Assembly: GCA_015228785.1 (NCBI GenBank)
Contig: JADGCU010000008.1
Location: forward strand, 1-48,293
Direction of reading: 5' to 3'
Origin: Candidatus Omnitrophota bacterium
GTDB lineage: Bacteria > Omnitrophota > Gorgyraeia > Zapsychrales > Fredricksoniimonadaceae
DNA: 48,293 nucleotides
The notes beneath the pieces were generated by a model. The model was given only the letters and a program-made list of their open reading frames with translations. It was not told the origin of the DNA and ran no database searches. Of this stretch, positions 8,760 to 16,840 are shown in pieces (the stretch's first letter is position 1; the number at the start of each line of letters is the position of its first letter). Both the position numbers and the translations under genes were made by a program.

Positions 8760-9659
8760 ATGGCGGATAATCGTTTGGATGTGACAATTTTGCTCCCTTG
8801 TTTTAACGAGGAGGAGGCGCTGCCTGTTGTGGTTAAGGACATCCGTTTTGCCATGAATCAAACGAAGTATTCTTATGAAATCATGGTTGTCGATGATAAA
8901 AGCACGGATCGCAGTGCTGAGGTGGCTTCGGGTTTGGGCTGTCGGGTGATCAAGCGGGCGATGAGGCAGGGAGCAGGGGCTTCTCGCCGGACAGGCATTC
9001 TTGCGGCATATGGGGATATTATCGTGATGCTTGATGCGGATGGGACCTATACAGCTGCGGACATCCCGAGGCTTTTGGAGCATTTTCCGGAATATGACCA
9101 GGTGAATGGTGCGCGGACAAGTGAACAGGGGACGATGATGTTTTTACGCGCTTCCGCGAAATGGTTTATTCGCAATCTGGCGAGTTTTCTGGCGGGCATT
9201 CGCATTCCGGATCTTAATACGGGGCTGAAAGCCTTTAAGCGGGAGGTGATGTTACGATATCTGTGGACTGTCCCGGATGGGTTTTCTTGCGTGTCTTCCA
9301 TGACTTTGGCATTTTTGTGTAATGGGCATCCGGTGAAATATATTCCAACCGTCTATCATCGCCGCATTGGGAAATCAAAATTTCATCCGATTAAAGATAC
9401 CTATTTATATTTGATTACTATTTGTCGATTGATTACATATTTTAATCCATTACGGATTTTCTTCCCCATGGCGCTTATTTTGATCTTCGGCGGCATTATT
9501 AAATCGTTGTATGATGTTTTTTATGTGGTTCATCGGTTACAATTGAGTGATATTATTTTGATCGTTTCGGGAGTCATCGTTGGGTTTCAAGGGCTATTGG
9601 CAGACCTCATTGTGGCGCAAGGCCGCGCCAGATATTTTGTTTCGGATAAGAAGTCATAA
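8760..9659 (+). CDS. GT2 family glycosyltransferase with C-terminal membrane helices
   Basis: This 299-residue protein is a GT-A fold enzyme. LPCFNEEEALP (12-22) is the N-terminal signature, MVVDDKSTDRS contains the nucleotide-binding acidic pair, and LDADGT (91-96) is the DxD-type metal site. GLKAFKREV resembles the polyprenyl-phosphate mannose/glucose synthase group (DPM1/GtrB-like). Two hydrophobic helices (about 222-245 and 258-280) anchor the C-terminus. It probably loads a sugar on a polyprenyl phosphate at the cytoplasmic face, which would supply a donor for a GT-C enzyme such as the one at 355-1980. SD GAGGAG is strong. It ends 11 bases before the next start. Confidence 0.88.
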   Translation: MADNRLDVTILLPCFNEEEALPVVVKDIRFAMNQTKYSYEIMVVDDKSTDRSAEVASGLGCRVIKRAMRQGAGASRRTGILAAYGDIIVMLDADGTYTAADIPRLLEHFPEYDQVNGARTSEQGTMMFLRASAKWFIRNLASFLAGIRIPDLNTGLKAFKREVMLRYLWTVPDGFSCVSSMTLAFLCNGHPVKYIPTVYHRRIGKSKFHPIKDTYLYLITICRLITYFNPLRIFFPMALILIFGGIIKSLYDVFYVVHRLQLSDIILIVSGVIVGFQGLLADLIVAQGRARYFVSDKKS

Positions 9660-9670
9660 GGAGTTTCTTG

Positions 9671-10594
9671 GTGTCGAGAACGATTTTTGCTCAATGCGGG
9701 GTATCGCAAGTTCCGCGGATTCTCGGATTTATTGATCAGGATTCGGCGTCCTCTACATATGGCTGCGCTGATCGAGCATATTGGCACTATAAAACTATAG
9801 ATTTTTCTAATGCGCGTTTTCAAGAGGCAGCGCTTGTGCTGGCGCTGGCCTATTTATTGCCGATGGAGAGCAATCGGTTTTATAGAAAAGATTTGATAAA
9901 AGATTGGGCCATGGCTGCGATTAATTTTTGGGCGAAATCACGGCATGCGGATGGAAGCACGGATGAGAGCTATCCAAGCGAGCGTCATTTTTGTTCTACT
10001 GCCTTTTCGCTTTATTCTGTGACCGAGGCGCTTGTTTTGTTGGGAGAAAAGCCGCGTCAGGATTTTGGTGTGAGCGGGACATTTTTGATCCGAAACGACA
10101 ATTCTGATGTTGCTAACCAAGAGGCCTGTGCAGCGTTGGCGCTTTATAACCTTTCGCTGGTGAGCGGGGAGGAGACATGGAAAGCTGCGGCAGATGTCAA
10201 GATTGGAAAACTTCTCAGAATGCAAACCAAAGATGGTTCGTTTTTGGAGTACGGTGGTTTTGATCTGGGATATGATACGATCACGCTTAGTTTCTTGGCA
10301 GGTTTATATCAAAAGACTTCTCGCGCGGATATTAAAGCCGCAGCTGAACGGCTTATTGCCAAGATCCAACCGTTTATGGATGAGGATGGATATTTTTCGA
10401 ATGAAGGCATGTCTCGTCGAACGCAATTTGTTTACCCGTATGGATTCAGGATTTTCGCGCCGGCTGTCTTACAAAGGCTGGAGGGAGGTCTTCAAAAAGA
10501 TGTTATTTTGAATCCTTCCTGGATGGATGACCGTTATTGTATGCCGCTGACGGCTAATTATCTGATGACAGGATTTACGGAGGGCCGCTCATGA
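9671..10594 (+). CDS. Alpha/alpha-toroid protein of unassigned activity
   Basis: This protein has about 307 residues. I use GTG 9671, seven bases after AAGGAG; TTG 9668 is the alternative. The protein is all-helical with repeated helical hairpins and aromatic/acidic pockets such as YGCADRAYWHYKTIDF and RHADGSTDESYPSERHF, reminiscent of (alpha/alpha) barrels in terpene cyclases, heparinases and glycoside hydrolases. I cannot name an exact family or catalytic residues. It follows a GT2 enzyme at 11 bases and overlaps the next small ORF at ATGA, so a role in building or trimming the same glycan is the reasonable inference. Confidence 0.6.
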   Translation: MSRTIFAQCGVSQVPRILGFIDQDSASSTYGCADRAYWHYKTIDFSNARFQEAALVLALAYLLPMESNRFYRKDLIKDWAMAAINFWAKSRHADGSTDESYPSERHFCSTAFSLYSVTEALVLLGEKPRQDFGVSGTFLIRNDNSDVANQEACAALALYNLSLVSGEETWKAAADVKIGKLLRMQTKDGSFLEYGGFDLGYDTITLSFLAGLYQKTSRADIKAAAERLIAKIQPFMDEDGYFSNEGMSRRTQFVYPYGFRIFAPAVLQRLEGGLQKDVILNPSWMDDRYCMPLTANYLMTGFTEGRS

Positions 10595-10761
10595 AAAGCT
10601 GGCAGATGATTTGTTCCAGGATTTGGGCAGGGACTTTTGGCGCTATTCCTTGGTGTGGGCAGATGATGAAAAGAGTTCTCATTTTGATATTTATCAACCG
10701 GGCGAAAAAGAAGTATGTTGCGGCAACGGAGTATTTTGATATGAAACGGTTTTTAAAATGA
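10591..10761 (+). CDS. 56-residue coupled ORF, unknown
   Basis: ATG 10591 overlaps the upstream stop (ATGA), and the frame runs to TGA 10759-10761. The product is short, basic and partly hydrophobic (WAGTFGAIPWCGQ, RVLILIFINRAKKKY), compatible with a small membrane-associated helix and a basic tail. No family is recognised. Coupling supports translation, but it could also be the remnant of a longer gene. It fills most of the gap before the tRNA-binding protein. Confidence 0.45.
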   Translation: MKSWQMICSRIWAGTFGAIPWCGQMMKRVLILIFINRAKKKYVAATEYFDMKRFLK

Positions 10762-10774
10762 AAGGCGTTTACAG

Positions 10775-11116
10775 ATGGCTAGTATTGAAGACTTTAAGAA
10801 GCTTGAATTCAAAGTTGCCCAGATTAAAGAGGTCACTGATCATCCGAACGCGGATCGGCTGTATGTTCTTAAGGTCTCCCTTGGCGTGGGGCCTGAGGGG
10901 CAGTCCATTGACCGACAGCTTGTTGCCGGTATCCGTTCGTCCTATCCTGATAAAGAGAAACTGATCGGCCGGCGGGTTGTGATCGTGGCGAACCTTGATC
11001 CTGCTGTGATTCGGGGCGTTGAGTCGCAGGGCATGGTTCTTGCGGCTTCTGATGAGTTGGGGGCCGCTGTTCTTTCCCCTGAGCGCGATGTGGCGCTTGG
11101 CAGCATTGTGAAATAA
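10775..11116 (+). CDS. Free-standing tRNA-binding protein (Trbp111/MetG-C-terminal type)
   Basis: This 113-residue protein is one EMAP-II/OB-fold tRNA-binding domain: FKKLEFKVAQIKEVTDHPNA at the start, the LVAGIRSSYP segment, VVIVANLDPAVIRGVESQGM, and ASDELGAAVLSP at the end. These match Trbp111, CsaA and the C-terminal domain of methionyl-tRNA synthetase. Such domains dimerise and bind the tRNA elbow. No methionyl-tRNA synthetase body is attached, and the start is clean. It is followed after nine bases by the metal-cluster/DUF2156 fusion, so it may deliver tRNA to that protein or act in trans with MetRS. Confidence 0.9.
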   Translation: MASIEDFKKLEFKVAQIKEVTDHPNADRLYVLKVSLGVGPEGQSIDRQLVAGIRSSYPDKEKLIGRRVVIVANLDPAVIRGVESQGMVLAASDELGAAVLSPERDVALGSIVK

Positions 11117-11125
11117 GACCAGATC

Positions 11126-12526
11126 ATGTTCGAGGACCTCAAACAGTTCGTTCCTTCCGATTATTGTCGTTCCTGTCGTGGGTGCTGTGTTTTCCATGAT
11201 GCGGACAGCATCTGGGGGCCGCATGTCGTTCCGGCAGAGGCTAAGGATATTATACGCTTGGGATTTGGCGCGGAACTTTCTTCTGATCGCAGGCATCTTC
11301 TGACTGAGCCGGCTGGGGCTTCTCATCGTTGCGCGTGCTTAGGAATTTCGGATCACCTTTGCCGCATTTATCAGAATCGTCCTTTCGAGTGCAGTCTTTA
11401 TCCTTTTGTTATCTCATATGAACAGGGGAGGCTTCGGGTGTATGCGCATTTGGCCTGTCCGTTTATTCAGGATAAATTTCATTCTGCGCAGGGGCAGGAG
11501 TATCTTCTTTATCTTCGAGAATATTTTTCTCAGCCCGTAGCCCTTAAAATTCTTCGTGATAGCGTTGATATTTTTCCGAATTATTCTTCTGCTTCAGATC
11601 AGATCGAAATATGTTTTGATATCTTGGGAGTAGATCTTCTATCGCGTCAAAGGGAGCTTTCTGTTTGGTTGTCCCGTCGGAATCGATTGTTGTCTGTATT
11701 ATCATTTGTAAATTTCTTTTCCTGGAAAGAATTTTTTACGTTCCGGTTTGATGAGATTGACAAAAATCTGTGCGTTTTTGCGGATCAGCCTGTGGGCACT
11801 TTTTTATATTGGCCGCCTTTGGGGGAGAAGATCAGTGCGGTTGCGGTGGACGCGTGTTTTGCCAGAATGCGTGAGCAGAACAAGGGTGGTAGCATGTCAC
11901 GCATTGAGAATGTCTCGAGGGATGACTTGAATTTTTTTGATCCGGCTCGTTATGAATTTCGTCTTCAAGGGCATGAATATGTGTATTATCGTAAGAATAT
12001 TGCTGAGCTGAAAGGCGATGACTATAAGTCAAAACGGCATGATATTAATCAGCTGATGAGTCGGGCGCATTTGGAGTATCGGCCTTTTTTATCATCAGAC
12101 ATTGAGAGGTGTTGTGAATTGTTTGATCGCTGGCTTGACAAAAGAAGGCGTCAGCATGAAGATGACACGTATCGTTACATGTTGGAGGAGAACCGTTCGG
12201 TTCATCGGCTTCTTTTGGAGAATGCTGATGCCTTGGGACTTGTGGGTCGCCTTGTGTTGGTGGACGGCCGGATCAGCGGGTATACGTTTGGCTATCCTCT
12301 TTCAGATAATATCTTTTGTGACCTTTTAGAGGTGACCGATCCTGATGTGACGGGTCTTTCAGCTTTTCTTTTTCGGGAGTTTTGTGCGGATGAGGCTTTG
12401 AGGGGGTTCGCGTTTGTGAATGCGATGGATGATTTTGGCATGCCGAATGTATCCAAGGGGAAAATGTCTTATCGGCCCGTATTTCTCGAGCCGATCTATG
12501 CTGTGATGGAAAGGCAAGATGTTTAA
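11126..12526 (+). CDS. YkgJ-type cysteine cluster fused to a DUF2156/GNAT-like domain
   Basis: This 466-residue two-part protein has at its N-terminus C14-x2-C17-x2-C20-C21 plus C69, C71, C79 and C89 (RIYQNRPFECSLYPF), the YkgJ/CxxCxxCC zinc- or iron-sulfur-binding pattern. From about 275 the sequence resembles DUF2156, the acyltransferase-like domain also present in phosphatidylglycerol lysyltransferases: YYRKNIAELKGDDYKSKRHD, RLVLVDGRISGYTFGYPL and SKGKMSYRP near the end. DUF2156 proteins can use aminoacyl-tRNA as donor, and the upstream neighbour is a tRNA-binding protein. The fusion is uncommon to my knowledge. Its last eight bases overlap the exonuclease start. Confidence 0.8.
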   Translation: MFEDLKQFVPSDYCRSCRGCCVFHDADSIWGPHVVPAEAKDIIRLGFGAELSSDRRHLLTEPAGASHRCACLGISDHLCRIYQNRPFECSLYPFVISYEQGRLRVYAHLACPFIQDKFHSAQGQEYLLYLREYFSQPVALKILRDSVDIFPNYSSASDQIEICFDILGVDLLSRQRELSVWLSRRNRLLSVLSFVNFFSWKEFFTFRFDEIDKNLCVFADQPVGTFLYWPPLGEKISAVAVDACFARMREQNKGGSMSRIENVSRDDLNFFDPARYEFRLQGHEYVYYRKNIAELKGDDYKSKRHDINQLMSRAHLEYRPFLSSDIERCCELFDRWLDKRRRQHEDDTYRYMLEENRSVHRLLLENADALGLVGRLVLVDGRISGYTFGYPLSDNIFCDLLEVTDPDVTGLSAFLFREFCADEALRGFAFVNAMDDFGMPNVSKGKMSYRPVFLEPIYAVMERQDV

Positions 12527-13136
12527 AGCGTTTGATGTAGAGTATGTGTTGTTTGATGTTGAGACGACCGGTCTTTCGCCGATCGATGGGGACAGGATCA
12601 TCGAGATCGCCGCAGTTCGGTTGCGTCGAGGCGAGATCCAGGATCGTTTTAGTAGTTTGGTGAACCCCAGACGGCCGATGGCGGCTCAGGGCATTCACAA
12701 TATATCAGAAGAAATGGTGAAGGACGCACCGTTTTCGGAAGAGGTCTTGCCTAAGATGGTGGAGTTTGCGGCAGGGGCTTGTCTTGTGGCACACAATGCG
12801 AGCTTTGATATTAAATTTTTGGCATATGAACTTGCGCTTAAAGGACGCAAACTTAGAGTTGAGACGCCTGTTTTGGATACGATGAAGATGTCGAGGAGTT
12901 TTTTGCCATATCTGGCGAGTCATCGCATGGAGTCTTTGGCTCATTCTTTGGGGGTTACGGTGAAGACGACCCATCGGGCTATGGCAGATGTTGAGATTCT
13001 GGTAGAAGTGTTCAAAAGGCTTTTATCTATGGCGAGTGATTATAATATTCATCAGCTTCAGGATATGATCACGCATTTCGGAGTTGAGAAGCCGAACTTT
13101 CGGATTGTGAATATGCCACAGCCCTCTCTTTTTTAG
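12519..13136 (+). CDS. dnaQ: DEDDh 3'-5' exonuclease (DnaQ/PolC-epsilon type) with a C-terminal clamp-binding-like tail
   Basis: This 205-residue protein has Exo I FDVETTG (D13, E15), Exo II NASFD (D97) and Exo III HRAMADVE (H152, D157), the complete DEDDh set of proofreading exonucleases. The last five residues are QPSLF, close to the bacterial sliding-clamp consensus QLxLF. Unlike E. coli epsilon it ends there, so it could reach the replisome through the clamp. It begins inside the end of the fusion gene with SD GGAAAGG. Alternatives are a repair exonuclease or an ExoX/RNase T-type relative; the DnaQ symbol denotes the family. Confidence 0.82.
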   Translation: MFKAFDVEYVLFDVETTGLSPIDGDRIIEIAAVRLRRGEIQDRFSSLVNPRRPMAAQGIHNISEEMVKDAPFSEEVLPKMVEFAAGACLVAHNASFDIKFLAYELALKGRKLRVETPVLDTMKMSRSFLPYLASHRMESLAHSLGVTVKTTHRAMADVEILVEVFKRLLSMASDYNIHQLQDMITHFGVEKPNFRIVNMPQPSLF

Positions 13137-13158
13137 AGGAATCATTGAGAAAGTGCGC

Positions 13159-13187
13159 TTGCCATCCGGCAGGCCGCTGATTATAAT
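13159..13187 (+). promoter_or_regulatory. Near-consensus promoter abutting the coiled-coil gene
   Basis: TTGCCA (13159-13164), a 17-base spacer and a perfect TATAAT (13182-13187). The predicted start (about 13193-13195) falls within three bases of ATG 13196, so the transcript may have no leader. A short inverted repeat GCTTGCC/GGCAGGC (13157-13174) overlaps the -35. Confidence 0.65.
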
Positions 13188-13195
13188 AGGGGCAC

Positions 13196-14245
13196 ATGAA
13201 AAGAATCAGTTTCATATTTATTGGTGTTATTGGTTTTGCAGGTATTCTTTTTGCTCAGGAGCGAGAGGCGCTTGTTGCTAGCTCGCTTGTGGAAACAAAA
13301 CAAGTCGCACCGCTAGAGCAGCCAGCTTTTCAATGGCAAGATTCGCTTGGAGGGATCCGTAAGACAGTTGCTGAGCTTTTGGAGACTAATCAAAAGTTGG
13401 CCCAAGAATATACTGCGTTAAATGATGGAGCGGCTCGTCTCCAAGATCAGATTGCCCAGAAGAAAGAGCAGGATAAAACGCTACAAGATTCGATGGTTGC
13501 GATCCGGATGGAATTGTTGGCGCCTGTTAAGAATACCGGACCTGCTCAGCACGAACTTTTTCTTACGCAAAAGGTGCTCGCACAGGAGAAGCAGGCGGTT
13601 TCTGTTCTGAACGTGAAGCGTAAGAGTCTTGAAAGCCGGCTAGCCCTTCTTCAGCTTAAAGTCAAGGGATTGGAACTGGATAAACGCGCTATTTTTGTTG
13701 ATAAGAAAGCTCCTAAGGAGGAAGTTCCTTTTGATGGCACGACGGAGTTGAATCGTCTTAAGGCAAGCCTGGAGTCTTTGAAGAGACAAGAGGAGGGTTT
13801 TCAGGAAAAGATCGCCGACGCTCGCAGTAAGACGCCTATTCCGACGGAGGAGGATGCGAAGATTATCCGAGAGATGGGGGAGCTTAAGGCAGATCTGGTG
13901 ATCCTTCAGCAGGAAAAGACGGATCTCAATCGTCGGATCAAGGAGAGATCCGCACTGATGAATTCTTTATCATTTAGAAGGTATCAGGAACTTGTGGCGC
14001 GTAAGGAGGCCCTTACTAAGAAGGCAGAGAATTTGAAGAAGCCGAAAGAGGCTCCGGAAATTAAGGTGGCCCAGGTGTCTGTGGCAGTGCCTTCACGGGA
14101 TTGGCAGGCAGATATAAAAGGCGTCAATGACGAAAACACAAGATTCGATGAGCAGATCGGAGATTTGCGGGAGAATATTGCTGTGCTTGAATATAAGATC
14201 AATAATCTCGAGCATTACAGGGATCGAAACAAAAGCGGAATATAA
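13196..14245 (+). CDS. Secreted coiled-coil protein
   Basis: This 349-residue protein has an N-terminal signal peptide (basic MKR, hydrophobic FIFIGVIGFAGILF, then AQ). Almost all the rest is charged, glutamine- and lysine-rich heptad sequence predicted to form long coiled coils, with a proline-rich break near 290. I recognise no enzyme domain. It probably lies in the periplasm or on the envelope as a scaffold. The minus-strand proteins at 29151 and 31825 share the same style, so this organism uses several such proteins. A possible leaderless promoter sits directly upstream, and the next gene follows after nine bases. Confidence 0.75.
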   Translation: MKRISFIFIGVIGFAGILFAQEREALVASSLVETKQVAPLEQPAFQWQDSLGGIRKTVAELLETNQKLAQEYTALNDGAARLQDQIAQKKEQDKTLQDSMVAIRMELLAPVKNTGPAQHELFLTQKVLAQEKQAVSVLNVKRKSLESRLALLQLKVKGLELDKRAIFVDKKAPKEEVPFDGTTELNRLKASLESLKRQEEGFQEKIADARSKTPIPTEEDAKIIREMGELKADLVILQQEKTDLNRRIKERSALMNSLSFRRYQELVARKEALTKKAENLKKPKEAPEIKVAQVSVAVPSRDWQADIKGVNDENTRFDEQIGDLRENIAVLEYKINNLEHYRDRNKSGI

Positions 14246-14254
14246 GGAGTTGTC

Positions 14255-14740
14255 ATGAATGACATTTTAGAAATATTGATGAATGATGCGCGAACATCTG
14301 CTGACGAGATCGCAAAGATGACACGTAAAAAGGTGGTTGATGTTAAAAAGGCGATCAAGAAATATGAAGAAGATGGCACGATCGTTCAGTATAAGGCTAT
14401 TGTGAATCCTGAGATGGTCAAAGAGGGGCGAGCCCCTGTGAGGGCCTTGATCGAGGTGAGCATTCTTCCTCAGAAGGATGTTGGATTTGATAATGTGGCG
14501 GAACGTATTTACAGTTTTTCTGAGGTTAAAAGCTGTTATCTGGTTTCCGGGAGCTATGATCTTCTGTTGATCGTTGAGGGAGAGAATATTCAGACTGTGG
14601 CTGAATTTGTTTCGTCTAAGCTTTCTCCCATGGAGAATGTTCGTCAGACCACGACGCATTTTTTATTAAAGAAGTATAAAGAAGACGGAAAGATGTTCAA
14701 GGTTGTTTCTCGTCCCAAAAGGTTAAATATAACATATTAA
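14255..14740 (+). CDS. Lrp/AsnC family transcriptional regulator
   Basis: This 161-residue protein has an N-terminal winged helix-turn-helix: ILEILMNDARTSADEIAKMT, then KKYEEDGTIVQYKAIVNPE. A C-terminal AsnC/RAM ligand-binding domain follows (VRALIEVSI, GSYDLLLIVEGENI, TTTHFLLKKYKEDG). These proteins bind amino acids and control amino-acid metabolism. It precedes an aminotransferase by 82 bases containing a terminator-like hairpin, so it may sense that enzyme's substrate. SD AAGGAG is well placed. Confidence 0.9.
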   Translation: MNDILEILMNDARTSADEIAKMTRKKVVDVKKAIKKYEEDGTIVQYKAIVNPEMVKEGRAPVRALIEVSILPQKDVGFDNVAERIYSFSEVKSCYLVSGSYDLLLIVEGENIQTVAEFVSSKLSPMENVRQTTTHFLLKKYKEDGKMFKVVSRPKRLNITY

Positions 14741-14753
14741 GTAATTTATGGTG

Positions 14754-14810
14754 CCCCGGCGTCTAAAGGATGAAGGGCGGTTTTCATCCGGAATCCGGGG
14801 TTACTTTTTT
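14754..14810 (+). terminator. Branched terminator/attenuator-like hairpin
   Basis: The outer stem CCCCGG (14754-14759) pairs with CCGGGG (14795-14800). An inner stem GGATGAA (14768-14774) pairs with TTCATCC (14783-14789). The run TTACTTTTTT follows directly at 14801-14810. It could end the upstream transcript or attenuate entry into the aminotransferase, whose SD AGAGGAAAGG lies just beyond. Confidence 0.6.
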
Positions 14811-14822
14811 AGAGGAAAGGTT

Positions 14823-15980
14823 ATGGAGATATCGAAAGTTGTTGAAGAGCTTCCTCCTTCCGGGATCAGGGCGTTCTTTGATCTTGTGTTGGGCATGAAG
14901 GATGTTGTGTCTCTCGGCGTTGGAGAGCCGGATTTTGTGACACCCTGGAATATTCGGGAGAAGGCGATCTATTCGCTCGAGCAGGGCTATACGTCCTATA
15001 CGTCGAATAAGGGCATGGCGGAACTACGTCAGGAAATCGTGCGGTTTTTGAAATGGCGGTTTGGCATTACCTATGATTTTGACAAGGAAGTGTTGATCAC
15101 AGTTGGGGTGAGCGAAGGATTGGATCTTGCGGTGCGGACGATCCTTAATCCTGGCGAGAAACTTATGGTGCCGAGGCCGTGTTATGTCTCTTACGGGCCC
15201 TTGGCGCTTTTGGCTGGCGGAACACCGGTTTACATTGAGACAGATGTGAAAGAGGGCTTTAAATTGACGCCTGAGAAGATCTTGAAGGCTTATGTGCCGG
15301 GGACGCGTGCGATCATTATCAATTATCCGTGTAATCCAACGGGGACCTCATATAACAAAAAAGAACTCTTGGCGCTTGCGAAGGTGATCAAAAAGCTGGA
15401 CCTTCTGGTGTTGAGCGATGAGGTTTATGATGAATTGACCTATGATTTTAATCATACGCCTTTTGTGACGCTTCCTGATATGAAGGAGCGGACGATTTAT
15501 TTCAATGGTTTTTCGAAGGCCTATGCGATGACCGGGTTTCGTTTGGCGTGGGCCGCGGGGCCGGAGAAATTGATAGCGGGGATGACGAAGATCCATCAGT
15601 ATACGATGCTGTGTGCGCCGATTACGAGTCAAATCGCGGCGATCGAGGCATTGAAAAATGGTGCGCAGGATGTTCAGGCAATGAAGAAGGAATATCTTCG
15701 CCGTCGGAATTTTATTGTTTCTGCTTTAAATGAGATGGGGCTTACGTGTCATATGCCTCAAGGGGCGTTTTATGCGTTCCCGTCGATCAAAAAGACCGGG
15801 ATGTCGTCCATGGATTTTGCGAAGGATCTTCTAGAAAAGGAAAAGGTTGCGCTTGTTCCGGGCACGGCTTTTAGCGCTCATGGGGAAAGCTTTGTTCGTA
15901 TTTCTTATGCGTCGAGTTTTGAGAACCTTCGTGAGGCGGTGATACGGATTAAGCGATATTTGAAGAATAAGAAAAAATAA
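14823..15980 (+). CDS. PLP-dependent aminotransferase, class I/II (AspC/AlaT-like)
   Basis: This protein has 385 residues from ATG 14823, chosen because AGAGGAAAGG sits immediately upstream; an in-frame 14748 start would run through the hairpin. Fold type I hallmarks: GVGEPDFVTP (32-41), GYTSYTSNKG, NYPCNPTG (167-174), SDEVYDEL (198-205) and the Schiff-base lysine K232 in FSKAYAMTGFRLAW. The late arginine that binds substrate carboxylate lies in FVRISYASS. It transfers amino groups between an amino acid and a 2-oxo acid; aspartate, alanine or aromatic specificity is unresolved. The adjacent Lrp regulator fits amino-acid metabolism. Confidence 0.9.
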   Translation: MEISKVVEELPPSGIRAFFDLVLGMKDVVSLGVGEPDFVTPWNIREKAIYSLEQGYTSYTSNKGMAELRQEIVRFLKWRFGITYDFDKEVLITVGVSEGLDLAVRTILNPGEKLMVPRPCYVSYGPLALLAGGTPVYIETDVKEGFKLTPEKILKAYVPGTRAIIINYPCNPTGTSYNKKELLALAKVIKKLDLLVLSDEVYDELTYDFNHTPFVTLPDMKERTIYFNGFSKAYAMTGFRLAWAAGPEKLIAGMTKIHQYTMLCAPITSQIAAIEALKNGAQDVQAMKKEYLRRRNFIVSALNEMGLTCHMPQGAFYAFPSIKKTGMSSMDFAKDLLEKEKVALVPGTAFSAHGESFVRISYASSFENLREAVIRIKRYLKNKKK

Positions 15981-16001
15981 TATCCTTTCCGTCAGCGGTC
16001 A

Positions 16002-16412
16002 ATGATTATGGCAAAACGACAAGAGTCGGACCCACAGTTTGAAATTTCTTTTTATGAGAAAGTCCTTCAGAGAAGCCCGGACTTTATTGAGGCTTTGATG
16101 TGTTTGGGGGATCTCTATACCAAGGCAGGGCTTTTTGAGAAAGGCTTGAGGGTTGATGAAAGGCTTGCGAGACTACGTCCTGGGGAAGCAATTGTTTTTT
16201 ATAATCTGGCCTGCAGCTATTCTTTAATGGAAGATGGTCATGCTGCTGAGGGAGCTATCAGGCGTGCTATTGAGCTTGGGTATGAGGATTTTGAGTATCT
16301 TATCAAAGATCCTGATCTGATTAATTTGTTAAATAGTGATAGGTTCCATGTTTATCTTCGAGAACTTCGTGCGCGTGTCAGGCAGAGGGATTGCCAGGAG
16401 GAAACAGCATGA
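16002..16412 (+). CDS. Small TPR-repeat protein
   Basis: This 136-residue protein (or 134 from ATG 16008) has two to three TPR-like helical pairs: [20 protein letters not shown], then [20 protein letters not shown], then [20 protein letters not shown]. The last segment, with [14 protein letters not shown], is the TPR end seen in many tetratricopeptide proteins. No signal peptide is visible, so it is likely cytoplasmic. It sits 21 bases after the aminotransferase, without a good SD, and overlaps yjbQ at ATGA. Confidence 0.75.
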   Translation: MIMAKRQESDPQFEISFYEKVLQRSPDFIEALMCLGDLYTKAGLFEKGLRVDERLARLRPGEAIVFYNLACSYSLMEDGHAAEGAIRRAIELGYEDFEYLIKDPDLINLLNSDRFHVYLRELRARVRQRDCQEETA

Positions 16413-16828
16413 AGTCTTATCGTGAGGAGCTTTGGTTTGAAACGCCTCATCGCAGGGATTATGTGAATATCACTTCGAGGATCGAGGATGCGCTTAAGAA
16501 AAGCGGAGTTAAAGAAGGCCTTTGCCTGGTCAATGCTATGCATATCACGGCCAGTGTCTTTATCAATGATGATGAGCAGGGCCTGATTGGCGACTTTGAT
16601 AAGTGGCTTGAGCGGCTTGCGCCACACGCACCGACGGAACAGTACCGGCATAATGACAGTGGTGAGGACAATGGGGACGCGCATCTCAAACGTCAGGTCA
16701 TGGGGCGTGAGGTTACGGTTGCTGTCACTGCGGGAAAATTAGATTTTGGTCCGTGGGAACAGATCTTTTACGGTGAATTCGATGGGCGTCGTAGAAAGCG
16801 CGTGCTCGTTAAAATTATTGGGGAATAA
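16409..16828 (+). CDS. yjbQ: YjbQ/UPF0047 family protein
   Basis: This 139-residue protein from ATG 16409 has SD GGAGGA and overlaps the previous stop. The family signature is complete: [36 protein letters not shown] (conserved His and Asp-rich block), [23 protein letters not shown]0047 members have been linked to a secondary thiamine-phosphate synthase activity in E. coli, but the physiological role is unsettled. The usual length is about 130-140 residues, so it is intact. It lies in a run with a TPR protein and a DUF2157 membrane protein. Confidence 0.9.
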   Translation: MKSYREELWFETPHRRDYVNITSRIEDALKKSGVKEGLCLVNAMHITASVFINDDEQGLIGDFDKWLERLAPHAPTEQYRHNDSGEDNGDAHLKRQVMGREVTVAVTAGKLDFGPWEQIFYGEFDGRRRKRVLVKIIGE

Positions 16829-16840
16829 GAGAGAGGGTCT

